The position numbers and the translations under genes were made by a program. The notes under the pieces are model-generated. The model worked only from the letters and a program-made list of their open reading frames with translations. It was not told the origin of the DNA and made no database searches. A DNA stretch of 64,000 bases, from the NCBI GenBank assembly GCA_964595945.1, contig CAZQSL010000002.1:1-64000 (forward strand), given 5' to 3'. Each line of letters opens with the position of its first letter. The stretch's first letter is position 1. Of the stretch, positions 8,733-17,536 are shown one piece after another. This DNA is from CAZQSL01 sp964595945 (GTDB lineage Bacteria; UBP15; UBA6099; JAJRTR01).

Positions 8733-10140
8733 AACCATGCGAATGGAACATGACATCATCGGCGAATTGTCTCTGCCAGCCGATGTGCTGTATGGCATAC
8801 ACACGGCGCGGGCGATCGAAAATTTCCCGATCACCGCAAGACGTGTCAATCCCGGGCTTATCCGCTCGTATGGCATAGTCAAACTCGCCTGCATAACGAC
8901 TGCGAGGGCAGCCGGAGCGTGGAGCGGCGCGATCGCGAAAGCTGACGCTATCGAACGCTCCTGCCGTGAAATGGCGGATGGCACCCTGTCGCAACACATC
9001 GTCGTCGACGCGCTTCAGGGGGGCGCGGGCACAAGTACCAACATGAATATCAACGAAGTTATCGCCAATCGCGCGCTTATACTGCTCGGTCATGGTCCAG
9101 GAGAATATACGGTCGTTTCTCCGATGGACGATATCAACATCTATCAGTCCACAAACGACACATATCCGACTGCTCTCAAGGTGGCAGCCATCAGAAGCAT
9201 CCGTCATCTCGAAGAAAAGGTTGTCGGGATTACCGAGGCGTTCCAGATGCTCGAAAAGAAGTTCGCCCATGTCGTCAAGGTTGGCCGTACTCAATATCAG
9301 GATGCCGTGCTTGTCACGCTTGGCCGTGAGATGGGCGCTTATGCGGACGCTTTTGCCAGAGACCGCTGGCGGATATACAAATGCGAGGAGCGTCTCCGGG
9401 TCGTCAATCTCGGCGGCACTGCGATCGGTACGGGGCTTGCCGCGCCGCGCAAGTATATTTTCAAAGTTGTCGATACTCTTCGCGAACTTACCGGCATCGG
9501 TCTCGCACGCGCGGAAAATCTTGTGGATGCCACTCAAAACACCGACGTATTCGTCGAGGTTTCGGGCATACTCAAAGCACTCGCCGCGACGCTCTTGAAG
9601 GTTAGTTCCGATCTCCGTCTATTGTCGTCAGGCCCCGAAGCGGGCATCGGTGAGATCATGCTGCCCAAACGGCAGGCCGGCTCTTCGATCATGCCGGGCA
9701 AGATCAATCCTGTCATCCCTGAGGCCGCGACTCAGGTCTGTCTGTCAGTGATGGCAAATGATCAGACGATAGCGATGGCTTCGGCTATGGGGAGTCTGGA
9801 GCTTAATGCCTTTTTGCCGGTCATTGCGGATTGTCTGCTTGGCAGTTGCGACATGCTTGTTGCCGCTTGTGACATGATGAGGCGTTTCTGCGTCGAGGGT
9901 ATCGAAGCAGATGAGGCAAAGTGCCGGGCTCATGTGGAGAATTCGACAGCGGCCGCAACCGCGTTGATCCCGCACATAGGGTATGACGCGGCATGCGAAA
10001 TTGTCATCAGGGCGCGTAAGGACGGGCTTTCGATCCGGGATGCGGCTATCGAGTCAGGCATGGTTACATCGGGGGAGTTCGATCAACTCACCGCGCCAGA
10101 AGCCGTCAGCCGGCTTGGCTCACCGGATATTCCGGGGTAA
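8725..10140 (+). CDS. aspA: Aspartate ammonia-lyase
   Basis: The 471-residue product belongs to the fumarase/aspartase superfamily. It opens with RMEHDIIGELSLPADVLYGI, typical of aspartases. It carries GGAGTSTNMNINEVIANRAL, the substrate-binding STNDTYPTALK, VGRTQYQDAV, and the superfamily signature GSSIMPGKINPVIPEA. It interconverts L-aspartate with fumarate and ammonia. Aspartase is favoured over class II fumarase by the VADH-free N-terminal block and TQYQDA in place of THLQDA, but the two are close and only an assay or phylogeny is final. ATG 8725 overlaps the upstream gene and has AAAGGA upstream; the longer ORF start at 8689 is not preferred. Confidence 0.88.
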   Translation: MAETMRMEHDIIGELSLPADVLYGIHTARAIENFPITARRVNPGLIRSYGIVKLACITTARAAGAWSGAIAKADAIERSCREMADGTLSQHIVVDALQGGAGTSTNMNINEVIANRALILLGHGPGEYTVVSPMDDINIYQSTNDTYPTALKVAAIRSIRHLEEKVVGITEAFQMLEKKFAHVVKVGRTQYQDAVLVTLGREMGAYADAFARDRWRIYKCEERLRVVNLGGTAIGTGLAAPRKYIFKVVDTLRELTGIGLARAENLVDATQNTDVFVEVSGILKALAATLLKVSSDLRLLSSGPEAGIGEIMLPKRQAGSSIMPGKINPVIPEAATQVCLSVMANDQTIAMASAMGSLELNAFLPVIADCLLGSCDMLVAACDMMRRFCVEGIEADEAKCRAHVENSTAAATALIPHIGYDAACEIVIRARKDGLSIRDAAIESGMVTSGEFDQLTAPEAVSRLGSPDIPG

Positions 10141-10148
10141 CGGCACAA

Positions 10149-10616
10149 TCACAGCGGGAACATTTTCAGAAGTTCCTCGAATGATACAATCCGTCCGCCA
10201 TGTTTTTTGATGAAGTGCCTGGCCGCTTTTGCCGATGAAAAAGCTATGATGCTTTCCTTGAGGCTTTTCATGCACGGCTTCACATCGCTTCCGGCGACAA
10301 AGGCAGCTTTGGACGCATTGATCAGCTTGTTCGATTTGTAGTCTCCGACGATCAATTTGTCTGGCGGGTTGGCAGTGTCACCCGATGGCCCTGCGGCAAG
10401 ATGCCATCCCTTGATTGCGTGCGCCATGCTGCAGTAATACTCTTCGGTTCCGTTTTTGTAAATGATCTTGCCGGCCTGGGGGTCGCCGGGCAGTGTCACC
10501 GTCATGGGGCAGAAAACGCATCGGGGTTTGCTCTTTGCCGCCGCGCCTGCGGCGTGGAAAACGGTGGCGGCCATGATGATGGCGAGGGCCGCGAACAGGA
10601 TTTTCGGATACCTCAT
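10149..10616 (-). CDS. NosL-like exported metallochaperone
   Basis: This 155-residue protein has a cleavable signal peptide (to about AAGAAAKSK) and no lipobox. A C-V-F-C-P-M motif matches the C-x-x-C-x-M copper site of NosL. The block around IIYKNGTEEYYCSMAHAI, with a second cysteine, histidine and methionine, matches the NosL core, as does the closing FIKKHGGRIVSFEELL. NosL proteins carry Cu(I) to periplasmic enzymes, classically nitrous-oxide reductase. No nosZ is in the window. It follows the permease gene with a one-base gap, so they form one operon. The role in metal delivery is inferred from family and operon. Confidence 0.7.
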   Translation of the reverse strand: MRYPKILFAALAIIMAATVFHAAGAAAKSKPRCVFCPMTVTLPGDPQAGKIIYKNGTEEYYCSMAHAIKGWHLAAGPSGDTANPPDKLIVGDYKSNKLINASKAAFVAGSDVKPCMKSLKESIIAFSSAKAARHFIKKHGGRIVSFEELLKMFPL

Positions 10617-10617
10617 A

Positions 10618-11784
10618 TCAGTTGTCTCCCTTTAATGATACTGATGGCTGGTTGCGTATGGCCGAAACGGCTATTGGCAGGTATGCGGCAATAGCGCTTG
10701 CGACAATGAGGGCGAAGGTGGCGGCGCAGGCCGTGGCGATGAGTGCCGGGCCGGGGGGAGTGGTGTATAGAGAGTAGGAGGAGAGAAGAATTTCGCGGAC
10801 TTGCCGGATAGCTGCAAGCGCTGCCGCCATGCCTGGAATGACTGACATGGCAATGGCGAAAGTGATTTCGAGGGCAAGTACTCTCGCGATGTCTGAGGGA
10901 GTGGCGCCGAATGATCTGATGAGTGCGAGATGGCGCCGGTGAGCGTTGGCGGAAATAGTGGCGAGCAGGACGGAAAACAGGATCGACATGACGGCGAGTG
11001 AAAAAATGAATGCGCCAGTGACACGTTCGACGAAGCGTATGCGGTCAGAAACATTTTTGACGAGCTGTGGCACGGCGTATGTGACTGAGCCGTCTATGGA
11101 ATATTCGATGGTTTCGCGGACGCTTTTGATGTGCCGCCGGTCAGTGAGTCTGACGAGTATCGCGGACCAGCCTGATGAAGTATCGACTTTGCCGGTGCCG
11201 ATGCGCCGGACGGTGTCGATGGGGAGAAAAATTGTGGAGTCTACGCCCATGCCCGTGCAGGGCAGCGATTTCGAGATTATGAATGGGTGCCCATAGATGA
11301 GCATTTTTCCCGGGACTTCGGACGCGACCCGGCAGCCGGTGATGGTTTGTGATGGTTTGAGGTCCCGTGGTATATTGCCGAGAAAAGATGAAAGGAGGAA
11401 ATCGCTCGAGGGATCGTATCCGACGATCGGATAGAGTTTGAGGGTGCAGCAGCCCATTTTGAGCGTTTTCAGATAAAGTTGGGGCGTGGCGCGGTCTATT
11501 TCGTGGATATAGCCGAGTATCCGCATGGATTCCGGAGGTAGACGGCGGCGAGTCGGCTTTGGCGAAATCAGGGCTTCGTTGATGTCGATAGATGTGCCCG
11601 AGGGGACTACGAGGATATCCGCGCCGAGCATTTGTTTTTCTGTCTTGAGGCCGGAGTTGATGATGGACATGGTTGTGACTGAAGTAACGGATGTGACGGT
11701 CACGAAAAAAAAGAACAGGATCATGGCCACTCCGCGCGACCACGGGTGGAAGAGGCTTCGGAAAGTGTATCTGCGGATAATCAT
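10618..11784 (-). CDS. ABC transporter permease, FtsX/MacB type
   Basis: The 388-residue product has the MacB/FtsX layout. There is one N-terminal TM helix (GVAMILFFFFVTVTSVTSV), a periplasmic domain of about 200 residues, then three C-terminal TM helices starting at VTGAFIFSLAVMSILFSVLL. The RRHLALIRSFGATPSDIARV segment is the usual FtsX coupling helix that contacts the ATPase. No ATP-binding partner is adjacent: the gene starts its operon, is divergent from the gene to its right, and only the NosL-like gene follows. AGGAG lies four bases before the ATG. Function in metal-centre assembly or lipoprotein handling is inferred from the partner. Confidence 0.8.
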   Translation of the reverse strand: MIIRRYTFRSLFHPWSRGVAMILFFFFVTVTSVTSVTTMSIINSGLKTEKQMLGADILVVPSGTSIDINEALISPKPTRRRLPPESMRILGYIHEIDRATPQLYLKTLKMGCCTLKLYPIVGYDPSSDFLLSSFLGNIPRDLKPSQTITGCRVASEVPGKMLIYGHPFIISKSLPCTGMGVDSTIFLPIDTVRRIGTGKVDTSSGWSAILVRLTDRRHIKSVRETIEYSIDGSVTYAVPQLVKNVSDRIRFVERVTGAFIFSLAVMSILFSVLLATISANAHRRHLALIRSFGATPSDIARVLALEITFAIAMSVIPGMAAALAAIRQVREILLSSYSLYTTPPGPALIATACAATFALIVASAIAAYLPIAVSAIRNQPSVSLKGDN

Positions 11785-11840
11785 GGTGCTCCTGACCGGA
11801 TGCGCGGCTGATGAGTGATTGCCCTAAACACGGTTTTATG

Positions 11841-11870
11841 TTGTCGAAATCAGGTTATCACAGATATAAT
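11841..11870 (+). promoter_or_regulatory. Promoter of the secreted coiled-coil protein gene
   Basis: TTGTCG (11841-11846), an 18-base spacer and a perfect TATAAT (11865-11870) lie about 26 bases before the ATG at 11897. Confidence 0.5.
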
Positions 11871-11896
11871 GTGAAGTCAAAGAAGAGGACACTGAC

Positions 11897-12781
11897 ATGA
11901 TCAAGCGAATTATCCCGGTGATGGTTGCGGTGCTGTTTTTGTGTGCTGTCCCAGCGGCGGCAGTCGATGACTGTGCCCGCGTTGCGGCAGGTGTGACGAG
12001 TGCTATCGACATGCCGCTTTTCCTAAATGGATATGAGGGCACCGATGTGGGCGCATATTTCAAGAATCATGCTGTGCGTCCGGGAGTGACCGAGGCATTG
12101 TGGACGAGTGCCAATTCATATCTGTTGCTTACTGCCGGGCCCTCAGGCGTAGCGTACGAATCGCTCGAAGAGCTACACGCCATGACAAAAGGCCAGATCG
12201 AAGGAAAAAACAGTGCCTTTAAAATCATAGCGAGCGGCATGGAAAGCAACATTGGCAAAGGCATTTCAGTCATTGAGATGAAGGGGCAGGGAGCGCTTCC
12301 GGGCAAAAATGGGAAATCCGTAGCGGGGACATTCGGCAAGATACTGTATACCACGTTTCACAATGGAGACACGGCGCAATGTGTCGTACAGGTCGAGATA
12401 TGCGTGCCGGCCGAGATGACAGGGTTGACTGAAAAGAACATCGCGAGCAGGATTGCGCAGGATATGCTGCCTTTTATGAATCAGGCCAGGAGGCAGGCTA
12501 CTCCGGCTCAGAGCGTCGCGAAACCGGCGGCCGTGATTTCCGCCCCGGTTTCGAATCCTGCCGCCAAACCGCAGGCCAAATCGGTGGCTAAAGCGAAAAA
12601 AGCACTCCCAAAATCAGCCGAAGACAGATATGTCGCGGTAATTGAAAGCATCGAATCACTCGAAAAAAAAGTCGAGGCTCTCGAATCCGCAATCGCAAAA
12701 ATGAATGCCGATAACGCGCTACTCAAAGATATCAAGACTACTCTTGAGGAAATCAGGAGTGAAGTCGCTGAAGAAAAATGA
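11897..12781 (+). CDS. Secreted protein of unknown function with C-terminal coiled coil
   Basis: I do not recognise this 294-residue family. A signal peptide (MIKRIIPVMVAVLFLCAVPA) ends near AAAVDD. A mixed alpha/beta domain of about 180 residues follows, with SANSYLLLTAGPSGVAYESL and AQCVVQVEICVPAEMTGL. Next come an Ala/Pro/Lys-rich linker (residues about 200-235) and a heptad-like C-terminal helix rich in Glu, Lys and Leu (SLEKKVEALESAIAKM). This suggests a periplasmic protein that oligomerises through its tail. AGAGG lies nine bases before the ATG. The ridA gene starts 21 bases after the stop, which suggests cotranscription. Confidence 0.6.
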   Translation: MIKRIIPVMVAVLFLCAVPAAAVDDCARVAAGVTSAIDMPLFLNGYEGTDVGAYFKNHAVRPGVTEALWTSANSYLLLTAGPSGVAYESLEELHAMTKGQIEGKNSAFKIIASGMESNIGKGISVIEMKGQGALPGKNGKSVAGTFGKILYTTFHNGDTAQCVVQVEICVPAEMTGLTEKNIASRIAQDMLPFMNQARRQATPAQSVAKPAAVISAPVSNPAAKPQAKSVAKAKKALPKSAEDRYVAVIESIESLEKKVEALESAIAKMNADNALLKDIKTTLEEIRSEVAEEK

Positions 12782-12802
12782 TGATTCAAAATGGAGATCG
12801 CA

Positions 12803-13186
12803 ATGGTAGAAAAAAGAATCATAGCGACCGGTGCCGCTCCGGCAGCCATCGGTCCGTATTCTCAGGCAGTTGCAGCCAACGGTTTTTTGTTCTGTTCGGG
12901 GCAGATACCGCTTGATCCCTCAACGGGCGAAGTAGTTGCCGGGAGTATTGCAGAGGCGACGAGAAGGGTGCTTGACAACGTCAAGGGCGTACTCTCATCG
13001 CAGGGACTGACTTTCGACGCAGTTGTAAAAACGACAGTGTTTCTCGCTGACATGGCGGATTTCGCCGAGATGAATTCTGTTTATTCCGAATACTTCACGG
13101 CAGATTATCCAGCGAGGTCGACCGTGCAGGTCGCGCGGCTGCCCAAGGATGTACCGGTGGAAATCGAAGTGGTCGCCGTATTGTGA
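12803..13186 (+). CDS. ridA: RidA family enamine/imine deaminase
   Basis: The 127-residue length and sequence fit the RidA/YjgF/UK114 family. It has GAAPAAIGPYSQAV at the N-terminus, GFLFCSGQIPLDPSTGEVV, and the closing YFTADYPARSTVQVARLPKD, which carries the conserved arginine and YPARS motif of active RidA. It hydrolyses reactive enamines formed by PLP enzymes such as threonine dehydratase and protects the cell from 2-aminoacrylate damage. ATG 12803 has GGAG six bases upstream and is preferred over the in-frame ATG at 12791. Confidence 0.93.
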   Translation: MVEKRIIATGAAPAAIGPYSQAVAANGFLFCSGQIPLDPSTGEVVAGSIAEATRRVLDNVKGVLSSQGLTFDAVVKTTVFLADMADFAEMNSVYSEYFTADYPARSTVQVARLPKDVPVEIEVVAVL

Positions 13187-13262
13187 TCTGTGTCAGGCAT
13201 GTGTCACGGTGCCGAGATTGTCTGAAATAATGGCATTTGCCAAACGCTGTAGGCGGCGGTTG

Positions 13263-14072
13263 TCATCGAATCTCGCCCGCATCTGAACAGCTATCTTTCG
13301 CGCAGCCGTCGAAACGCCTGTCCCGGATGACTCTCATTTTCCACAGGGCATATCTGAGGGACAGCCACAGAATGTTCAGACCATACTGCGGGCCGTTTAC
13401 ATGGCATTTTTCGCTGCCATAATGAGTTTCGATAGGGTGTTCCATGATCCTGCATCCCGCGAGCCGCAACTGGAAAATCACTTCGGAGTCGAAGTGAAAT
13501 CCGTTCGTGTTCGACATGAACGGGATCATTTTGAGCCTGTTGAGATCATATACGCGGTATCCGCAGTGAAACTCTGAAAGAGATGTGCCAAGTACGGTGT
13601 TTTCTATCAGGGTGAGTAATTTGTTAGCCGCGAATTTGTATAGGGGCATCCCCCCCCTGATCGCGCCTCCGGGGATTAGCATTCTGGAACCCAACACGGC
13701 ATCCGCCTTGCCTTTTGCCACCGGCTCGATCAGACCTGGCATGGCCTCGGGCGCGTATTGACCGTCGCCATGCAGTAGCACAACTATGTCATAGCCTTTT
13801 TCCATGCAGTACCGATAGCCTTTTTTCTGATTGCCGCCATATCCGTGATTTTTTTCATTTTTAATTATCTGCATATTGCGTATCCCGTGCTTTTCGGCGA
13901 ACGCCTCTGCCATAGCGCACGTGTCATCGGTGCTCGCGTCATCCAGCACAAGCACTTCTGCCGCTGTATTCCATATCGTATCCGGGATTCTTTCCAGGAG
14001 GTTTGCGATCAGATGCCTGTGATTATAGGTGACGATCAGGACTGCCGTTTTTTTTGTGTTTCCAGGCGACAT
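13263..14072 (-). CDS. Glycosyltransferase family 2
   Basis: This 269-residue GT2 has TAVLIVTYNHRHLIANLLER, EVLVLDDASTDDTCAMAE and the metal-binding HGDGQYAPEAMP in place of the usual DADGQ. A later block, LSEFHCGYRVYDLNRL, matches the DPM1/polyprenyl-phosphate glycosyltransferase clade. It probably moves a sugar to a lipid or glycan precursor at the inner membrane. GAGGT lies five bases before the ATG at 14072. The gene follows the nitroreductase gene with a 20-base gap, so they share a transcript. The acceptor is unknown. Confidence 0.85.
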   Translation of the reverse strand: MSPGNTKKTAVLIVTYNHRHLIANLLERIPDTIWNTAAEVLVLDDASTDDTCAMAEAFAEKHGIRNMQIIKNEKNHGYGGNQKKGYRYCMEKGYDIVVLLHGDGQYAPEAMPGLIEPVAKGKADAVLGSRMLIPGGAIRGGMPLYKFAANKLLTLIENTVLGTSLSEFHCGYRVYDLNRLKMIPFMSNTNGFHFDSEVIFQLRLAGCRIMEHPIETHYGSEKCHVNGPQYGLNILWLSLRYALWKMRVIRDRRFDGCAKDSCSDAGEIR

Positions 14073-14092
14073 TGACACCTCATTGCATGCAA

Positions 14093-14617
14093 TCAGTCCG
14101 GCGTTTTGGCGCAATGGACATATTCAACCAGTTCTTCGCGGGATTTTCTACGCCGCGCCGGAGGTTCATCGGCTGCGTATCCGAGCGGAGTGAATGCAAT
14201 GGGTTCGAGGCCATCGTCAAGCCGCAGCACATCGCGCGCCGCCTGGGCGTCGAATGCCGCGACCCAGCACGTGCCGAGCCCGAGCGCTGTGGCAGCGAGT
14301 ATGATATGATCCATCACGATAGCGGCATCGACATCGCCGTAATACTTTCCGTCGCGTCTTGTCCAGCATTTGTCAGGCTCCGCGCATACAAGTAGCAGGA
14401 GGGGAGCCTGCGAAAACCATTCTTTCCGATATATTCTGGCGAGTTCTTCCCTGCGCCCGGCAGTTTCGATCAGAAACACGCGGAATCCCTGTTTGTTGAC
14501 CGCTGTTGGCGCCACGATGGCGGATTCGATGACTTTATCGAGTTTGTCCTGTTCGACGGGTTTATCTTTGTAGGCTCTGACACTATATCTTTTATGAATG
14601 GTTTCAAAGTAATTCAT
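14093..14617 (-). CDS. Nitroreductase family protein
   Basis: This 174-residue flavoprotein opens with MNYFETIHKRYSVRAYKDKP, the usual FMN-binding R-x-S-x-R start of nitroreductases. It has APTAVNKQGFRVFLIE, and the late LAATALGLGTCWVAAFD block that contacts the flavin. It is likely a homodimer that reduces quinones, nitro-compounds or other small acceptors with NAD(P)H. ATG 14617 has GGAGG six bases upstream; the adjacent GTG at 14620 is too close to it. The physiological substrate is not evident. Confidence 0.88.
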   Translation of the reverse strand: MNYFETIHKRYSVRAYKDKPVEQDKLDKVIESAIVAPTAVNKQGFRVFLIETAGRREELARIYRKEWFSQAPLLLLVCAEPDKCWTRRDGKYYGDVDAAIVMDHIILAATALGLGTCWVAAFDAQAARDVLRLDDGLEPIAFTPLGYAADEPPARRRKSREELVEYVHCAKTPD

Positions 14618-14722
14618 CACAATCCTCCGATTATCCAGTAATGCTGTCAGATGGCAGCTCGCAACATAGCGGAGCGTGAGGCGATCGCGCCATCAGCCGC
14701 AGTGGCTTCCGTGGATGCAGGT

Positions 14723-14751
14723 ATACCCCGGGTTCTCTCAAGCCGGGGTAT
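14723..14751 (-). terminator. Hairpin downstream of trpF
   Basis: ATACCCCGG (14723-14731) and CCGGGGTAT (14743-14751) form a perfect 9-bp stem with an 11-base loop, 21 bases after the trpF stop. No U tract follows, so it may stabilise the RNA end instead of terminating by itself. Confidence 0.45.
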
Positions 14752-14772
14752 GGCATCCTCGCAGGACATCTG

Positions 14773-15447
14773 TCATGCGTCACGCACGGCCTTTACGAAA
14801 GCGGCAACTTTTGCCGGGTCTTTGATTCCCTTCGACGATTCGATGCCACTGGCGAGGTCGACGCCGAAAGGGTGGAGTTTTCCGATGGCCTCAGCGACGT
14901 TTTCAGGAGAGAGTCCGCCTGCCATGAAAACGGGGCAGGGGGCGGTAGCCGCGACAGTAGCCGCGAAATCCCAGTCGTATGTCATGCCAGTGCCGCCCAT
15001 GCTCAATCCGAGGCTGGTTTTGACGTAGGTGTCGAGCAGGAGTTTATCGGCGCCCATTTCGTGAAAGCAGTACATCCGGCGGTTGATGGCCGTGTATGGC
15101 ACTTCGCCTGATCCGGCAGCGGGCAGATGTATCCCTTTCCATATTTCGCATTTGATTCTGGTGCGCAGATGGGATACATCTTCCGGGGACTCATGTCCCT
15201 GAAGCTGCACTGCGGCCGGAGCTATTCGCTCGACGCAGTGAACGATGTGGTCGATGTCGTGATCGAAGAACAGGAGTACTACCGGAATCGTTGCGATCGT
15301 GGCAAAGGTGGCGGCACGGGTTTCGTCAAGCGTGCGGACGGATGGCATGTCGATGAGGAGCCCGATGTAGTGGGCGCCGGAATTGCTGATGAGAGTGACG
15401 TCTTCTTCGCGGGTCACGCCGCAGAATTTGATTTTAGTTTCGCTCAC
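14773..15447 (-). CDS. trpF: Phosphoribosylanthranilate isomerase
   Basis: The 224-residue product is a TIM-barrel enzyme of tryptophan synthesis. It has IKFCGVTREEDV (the catalytic Cys region of TrpF), RIAPAAVQLQGHESPEDV, the LLLDTYVK block with the catalytic aspartate, FMAGGLSPENVAEAI, and FGVDLASGIESSKGIKDPAKV at the end. The start is a GTG at 15447 with GGAGGAG seven bases upstream. It lies inside the last codons of the previous gene (14-base overlap), so translation is coupled. No other trp gene is in the window. Confidence 0.92.
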   Translation of the reverse strand: MSETKIKFCGVTREEDVTLISNSGAHYIGLLIDMPSVRTLDETRAATFATIATIPVVLLFFDHDIDHIVHCVERIAPAAVQLQGHESPEDVSHLRTRIKCEIWKGIHLPAAGSGEVPYTAINRRMYCFHEMGADKLLLDTYVKTSLGLSMGGTGMTYDWDFAATVAATAPCPVFMAGGLSPENVAEAIGKLHPFGVDLASGIESSKGIKDPAKVAAFVKAVRDA

Positions 15448-16171
15448 TGAGCTGCTCCTCCGCAGTGTCGAGCAGGATCGCCGTCGCAATGGCGATGCGT
15501 CGGTCGATGCGGTTGCCTGTGTCTTTTGTGAGGTCAAGAAAATATCGGTCTACAAATGTCAGTCTTTTTCTTTGGAATTCTGCGGTGACGGCGCCGTCCA
15601 CGTAAAAATCGTAGTCGGTCTTGATGAATCCGAAAAAGGGGACCAGGCGGCGCAGGAATGCTAATCCGAGAGAGTCTTCGCGAGCGATCATGTGCAGCGA
15701 TCCGTCTGGGTTGAAGACTTCCCAGTAGGCGCGAAAAGCGCTACGGATGTTGTGCCGGCGGAAGCGGGCAATGACGTTGCCGCTGTTGTCGGCAAGGGTG
15801 AATCTCGCATAAAGGATCATGAAAAAGTTGTCCTGAAACACGGTCAGTATGTCGCCTGTCGCATCGGAAATGTATATGTGGCGCTTGAGCGCGAGTATCT
15901 TTCGCCTGACGCTCAGAAGGGACGCGCCCCGTTCGTCACAGATGTCGTAGCGGGTGCGAAGCGCTATGCGCTGACTGAGGAAATACTTGTCGAGGGCAAA
16001 GACAGATGCCTTGCCTGCGGGTGAGACTCCTGCAGGTCTGTATGATGATTGGGGCTGCGCCGGAGCCGGTCCGCTCTGTATGGTGGCCGCAATGCCTGAC
16101 ATCGATCCTCCGCACTTTGGGCAAAACCTGGTTTGTTCCGGAACTTCGGCTCCGCATCGCTCACATTTCAT
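15434..16171 (-). CDS. Zinc-ribbon protein with LURP-one/scramblase-like domain
   Basis: The 245-residue product starts with a four-cysteine zinc ribbon (C-x2-C at the start, C-x2-C after TRFCPKC). A Pro/Ala/Gln-rich linker follows, then about 170 residues resembling the LURP-one-related/phospholipid-scramblase beta barrel: YFLSQRIALRTRYDICDERG, SVRRKILALKRHIYISDATG, FTLADNSGNVIARFRR and DGSLHMIARED. The function of bacterial members is not known; membrane-lipid contact is only an inference. A hydrophobic C-terminal helix (RRIAIATAILLDTA) could anchor it, as in this family. It is coupled to trpF. ATG 16171 has GAGG eight bases upstream. Confidence 0.6.
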   Translation of the reverse strand: MKCERCGAEVPEQTRFCPKCGGSMSGIAATIQSGPAPAQPQSSYRPAGVSPAGKASVFALDKYFLSQRIALRTRYDICDERGASLLSVRRKILALKRHIYISDATGDILTVFQDNFFMILYARFTLADNSGNVIARFRRHNIRSAFRAYWEVFNPDGSLHMIAREDSLGLAFLRRLVPFFGFIKTDYDFYVDGAVTAEFQRKRLTFVDRYFLDLTKDTGNRIDRRIAIATAILLDTAEEQLSERN

Positions 16172-16249
16172 TTCCACACCTCGCATCGACAGATGTATTT
16201 ATTATATCCTGTCATCCTTGAAAAATATAAGATGAATTCCATTATGCAA

Positions 16250-16277
16250 TTTAAATGTGAAAAAAAGATCATATAAT
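16250..16277 (+). promoter_or_regulatory. Promoter of ribBA
   Basis: TTTAAA (16250-16255), a 16-base spacer and TATAAT (16272-16277) lie about 57 bases before the ribBA ATG in an AT-rich divergent spacer. I looked for the conserved helices of an FMN riboswitch in the leader and did not see them. Confidence 0.45.
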
Positions 16278-16333
16278 ATCTATGGTGCCGCTCATAGCCG
16301 CGCCAGGGCAGGCAATGAAAGGAAATGACATAT

Positions 16334-17536
16334 ATGGCACGTTTCGCATCGGTAGAGGAAGCAATCGAAGAAATCAGAAAGGGCAATTTTGTGGTAGTTG
16401 TCGACGATGATGATCGCGAAAATGAAGGCGATGTGATCATCGCTGGCGAAAAATGTACGCCTGAACATGTTAATTTTATGGTGACTCATGCGCGCGGGCT
16501 GATCTGTGCTCCGCTGTCACTTGAAATATGCCGTGAACTCGACCTCGATCCTATGGTCAATCAGAACACAGAGTATCAGGGCACCGCATTTACCATCAGT
16601 GTCGATGTCAAGACAGGCACGACGACCGGAATATCTGCACAGGATCGGGCAGCGACGCTCAATGCTCTCGTCGATCCAGCATCAAAGCCCGAAGATTTTG
16701 CCCGGCCCGGCCATATATTCCCTCTCATCTCGCGACATGGAGGCGTGCTTACGCGTGCTGGCCACACCGAGGCGACTGTCGATCTCGCGCGTATGGCCGG
16801 TCTTCGCCCCGGCGGCGCCTGCTGTGAAATCATGAATGATGACGGCACGATGGCACGCCTGCCGCAACTCGAGATTTTCGCCGAAAAGCACAACCTGAAA
16901 ATCGTCCAGATCAAGGATATTATCGAGTATCGTTCGCGCACGGAAAAACTTGTCAGGCGTGTATCGTCGGCGAAGCTTCCGACCGAGTATGGCGAGTTTA
17001 CCGTGCACGCTTTTGAAAATATTTACCTCGAAAATGTCCATCATGTCGCGCTCGTGATGGGTGGTGATTTTTTACCAGAGGAAACAGTGCTTGTGCGCGT
17101 CCATTCCGAATGCCTTACCGGTGACGTGTTTCATTCGCTTCGCTGCGACTGTGGAGAGCAGCTTCACACAGCGATGAAGCTTGTTGCTAAAAAGGGCCGC
17201 GGTGTCGTACTCTACATGCGGCAGGAGGGGCGTGGTATCGGGCTTGCCAACAAGATCAAGGCATACGCACTTCAGGACTGCGGGTGTGATACGGTCGAAG
17301 CCAACATCAAGCTCGGATTTCCCCCCGATCTGCGCGACTATGGCACCGGGGCTAAAATCCTCTGCGAACTCGGCATCCGCAACATTGCCCTTATCACCAA
17401 CAACCCGCGCAAGATCGTTGGGCTCGAAGGGCATGGTATTCACATCCGCGAACGTGTGGCGCTCAAGATTTCGCCCAATGATGAAAACGTCCGTTATCTC
17501 AACACAAAAAAAGAAAAAATGGGGCATCTGCTCTGA
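16334..17536 (+). CDS. ribBA: Bifunctional DHBP synthase / GTP cyclohydrolase II
   Basis: This is a 400-residue fusion. The N-terminal half is 3,4-dihydroxy-2-butanone-4-phosphate synthase ([53 protein letters not shown]). The C-terminal half is GTP cyclohydrolase II, with its zinc cysteines in [20 protein letters not shown], the [20 protein letters not shown] catalytic block, and [17 protein letters not shown]. Both sets of key residues look intact, so one protein makes both precursors of riboflavin. ATG 16334 is preferred over the in-frame ATG at 16325, which nearly touches the AAAGGA. No other rib genes are nearby. Confidence 0.96.
   Translation: MARFASVEEAIEEIRKGNFVVVVDDDDRENEGDVIIAGEKCTPEHVNFMVTHARGLICAPLSLEICRELDLDPMVNQNTEYQGTAFTISVDVKTGTTTGISAQDRAATLNALVDPASKPEDFARPGHIFPLISRHGGVLTRAGHTEATVDLARMAGLRPGGACCEIMNDDGTMARLPQLEIFAEKHNLKIVQIKDIIEYRSRTEKLVRRVSSAKLPTEYGEFTVHAFENIYLENVHHVALVMGGDFLPEETVLVRVHSECLTGDVFHSLRCDCGEQLHTAMKLVAKKGRGVVLYMRQEGRGIGLANKIKAYALQDCGCDTVEANIKLGFPPDLRDYGTGAKILCELGIRNIALITNNPRKIVGLEGHGIHIRERVALKISPNDENVRYLNTKKEKMGHLL

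Noticed and set aside
16172..16333. FMN riboswitch before ribBA
   Set aside because: The leader of about 55 bases after the likely start is too short for the six-helix element and lacks its conserved bases.
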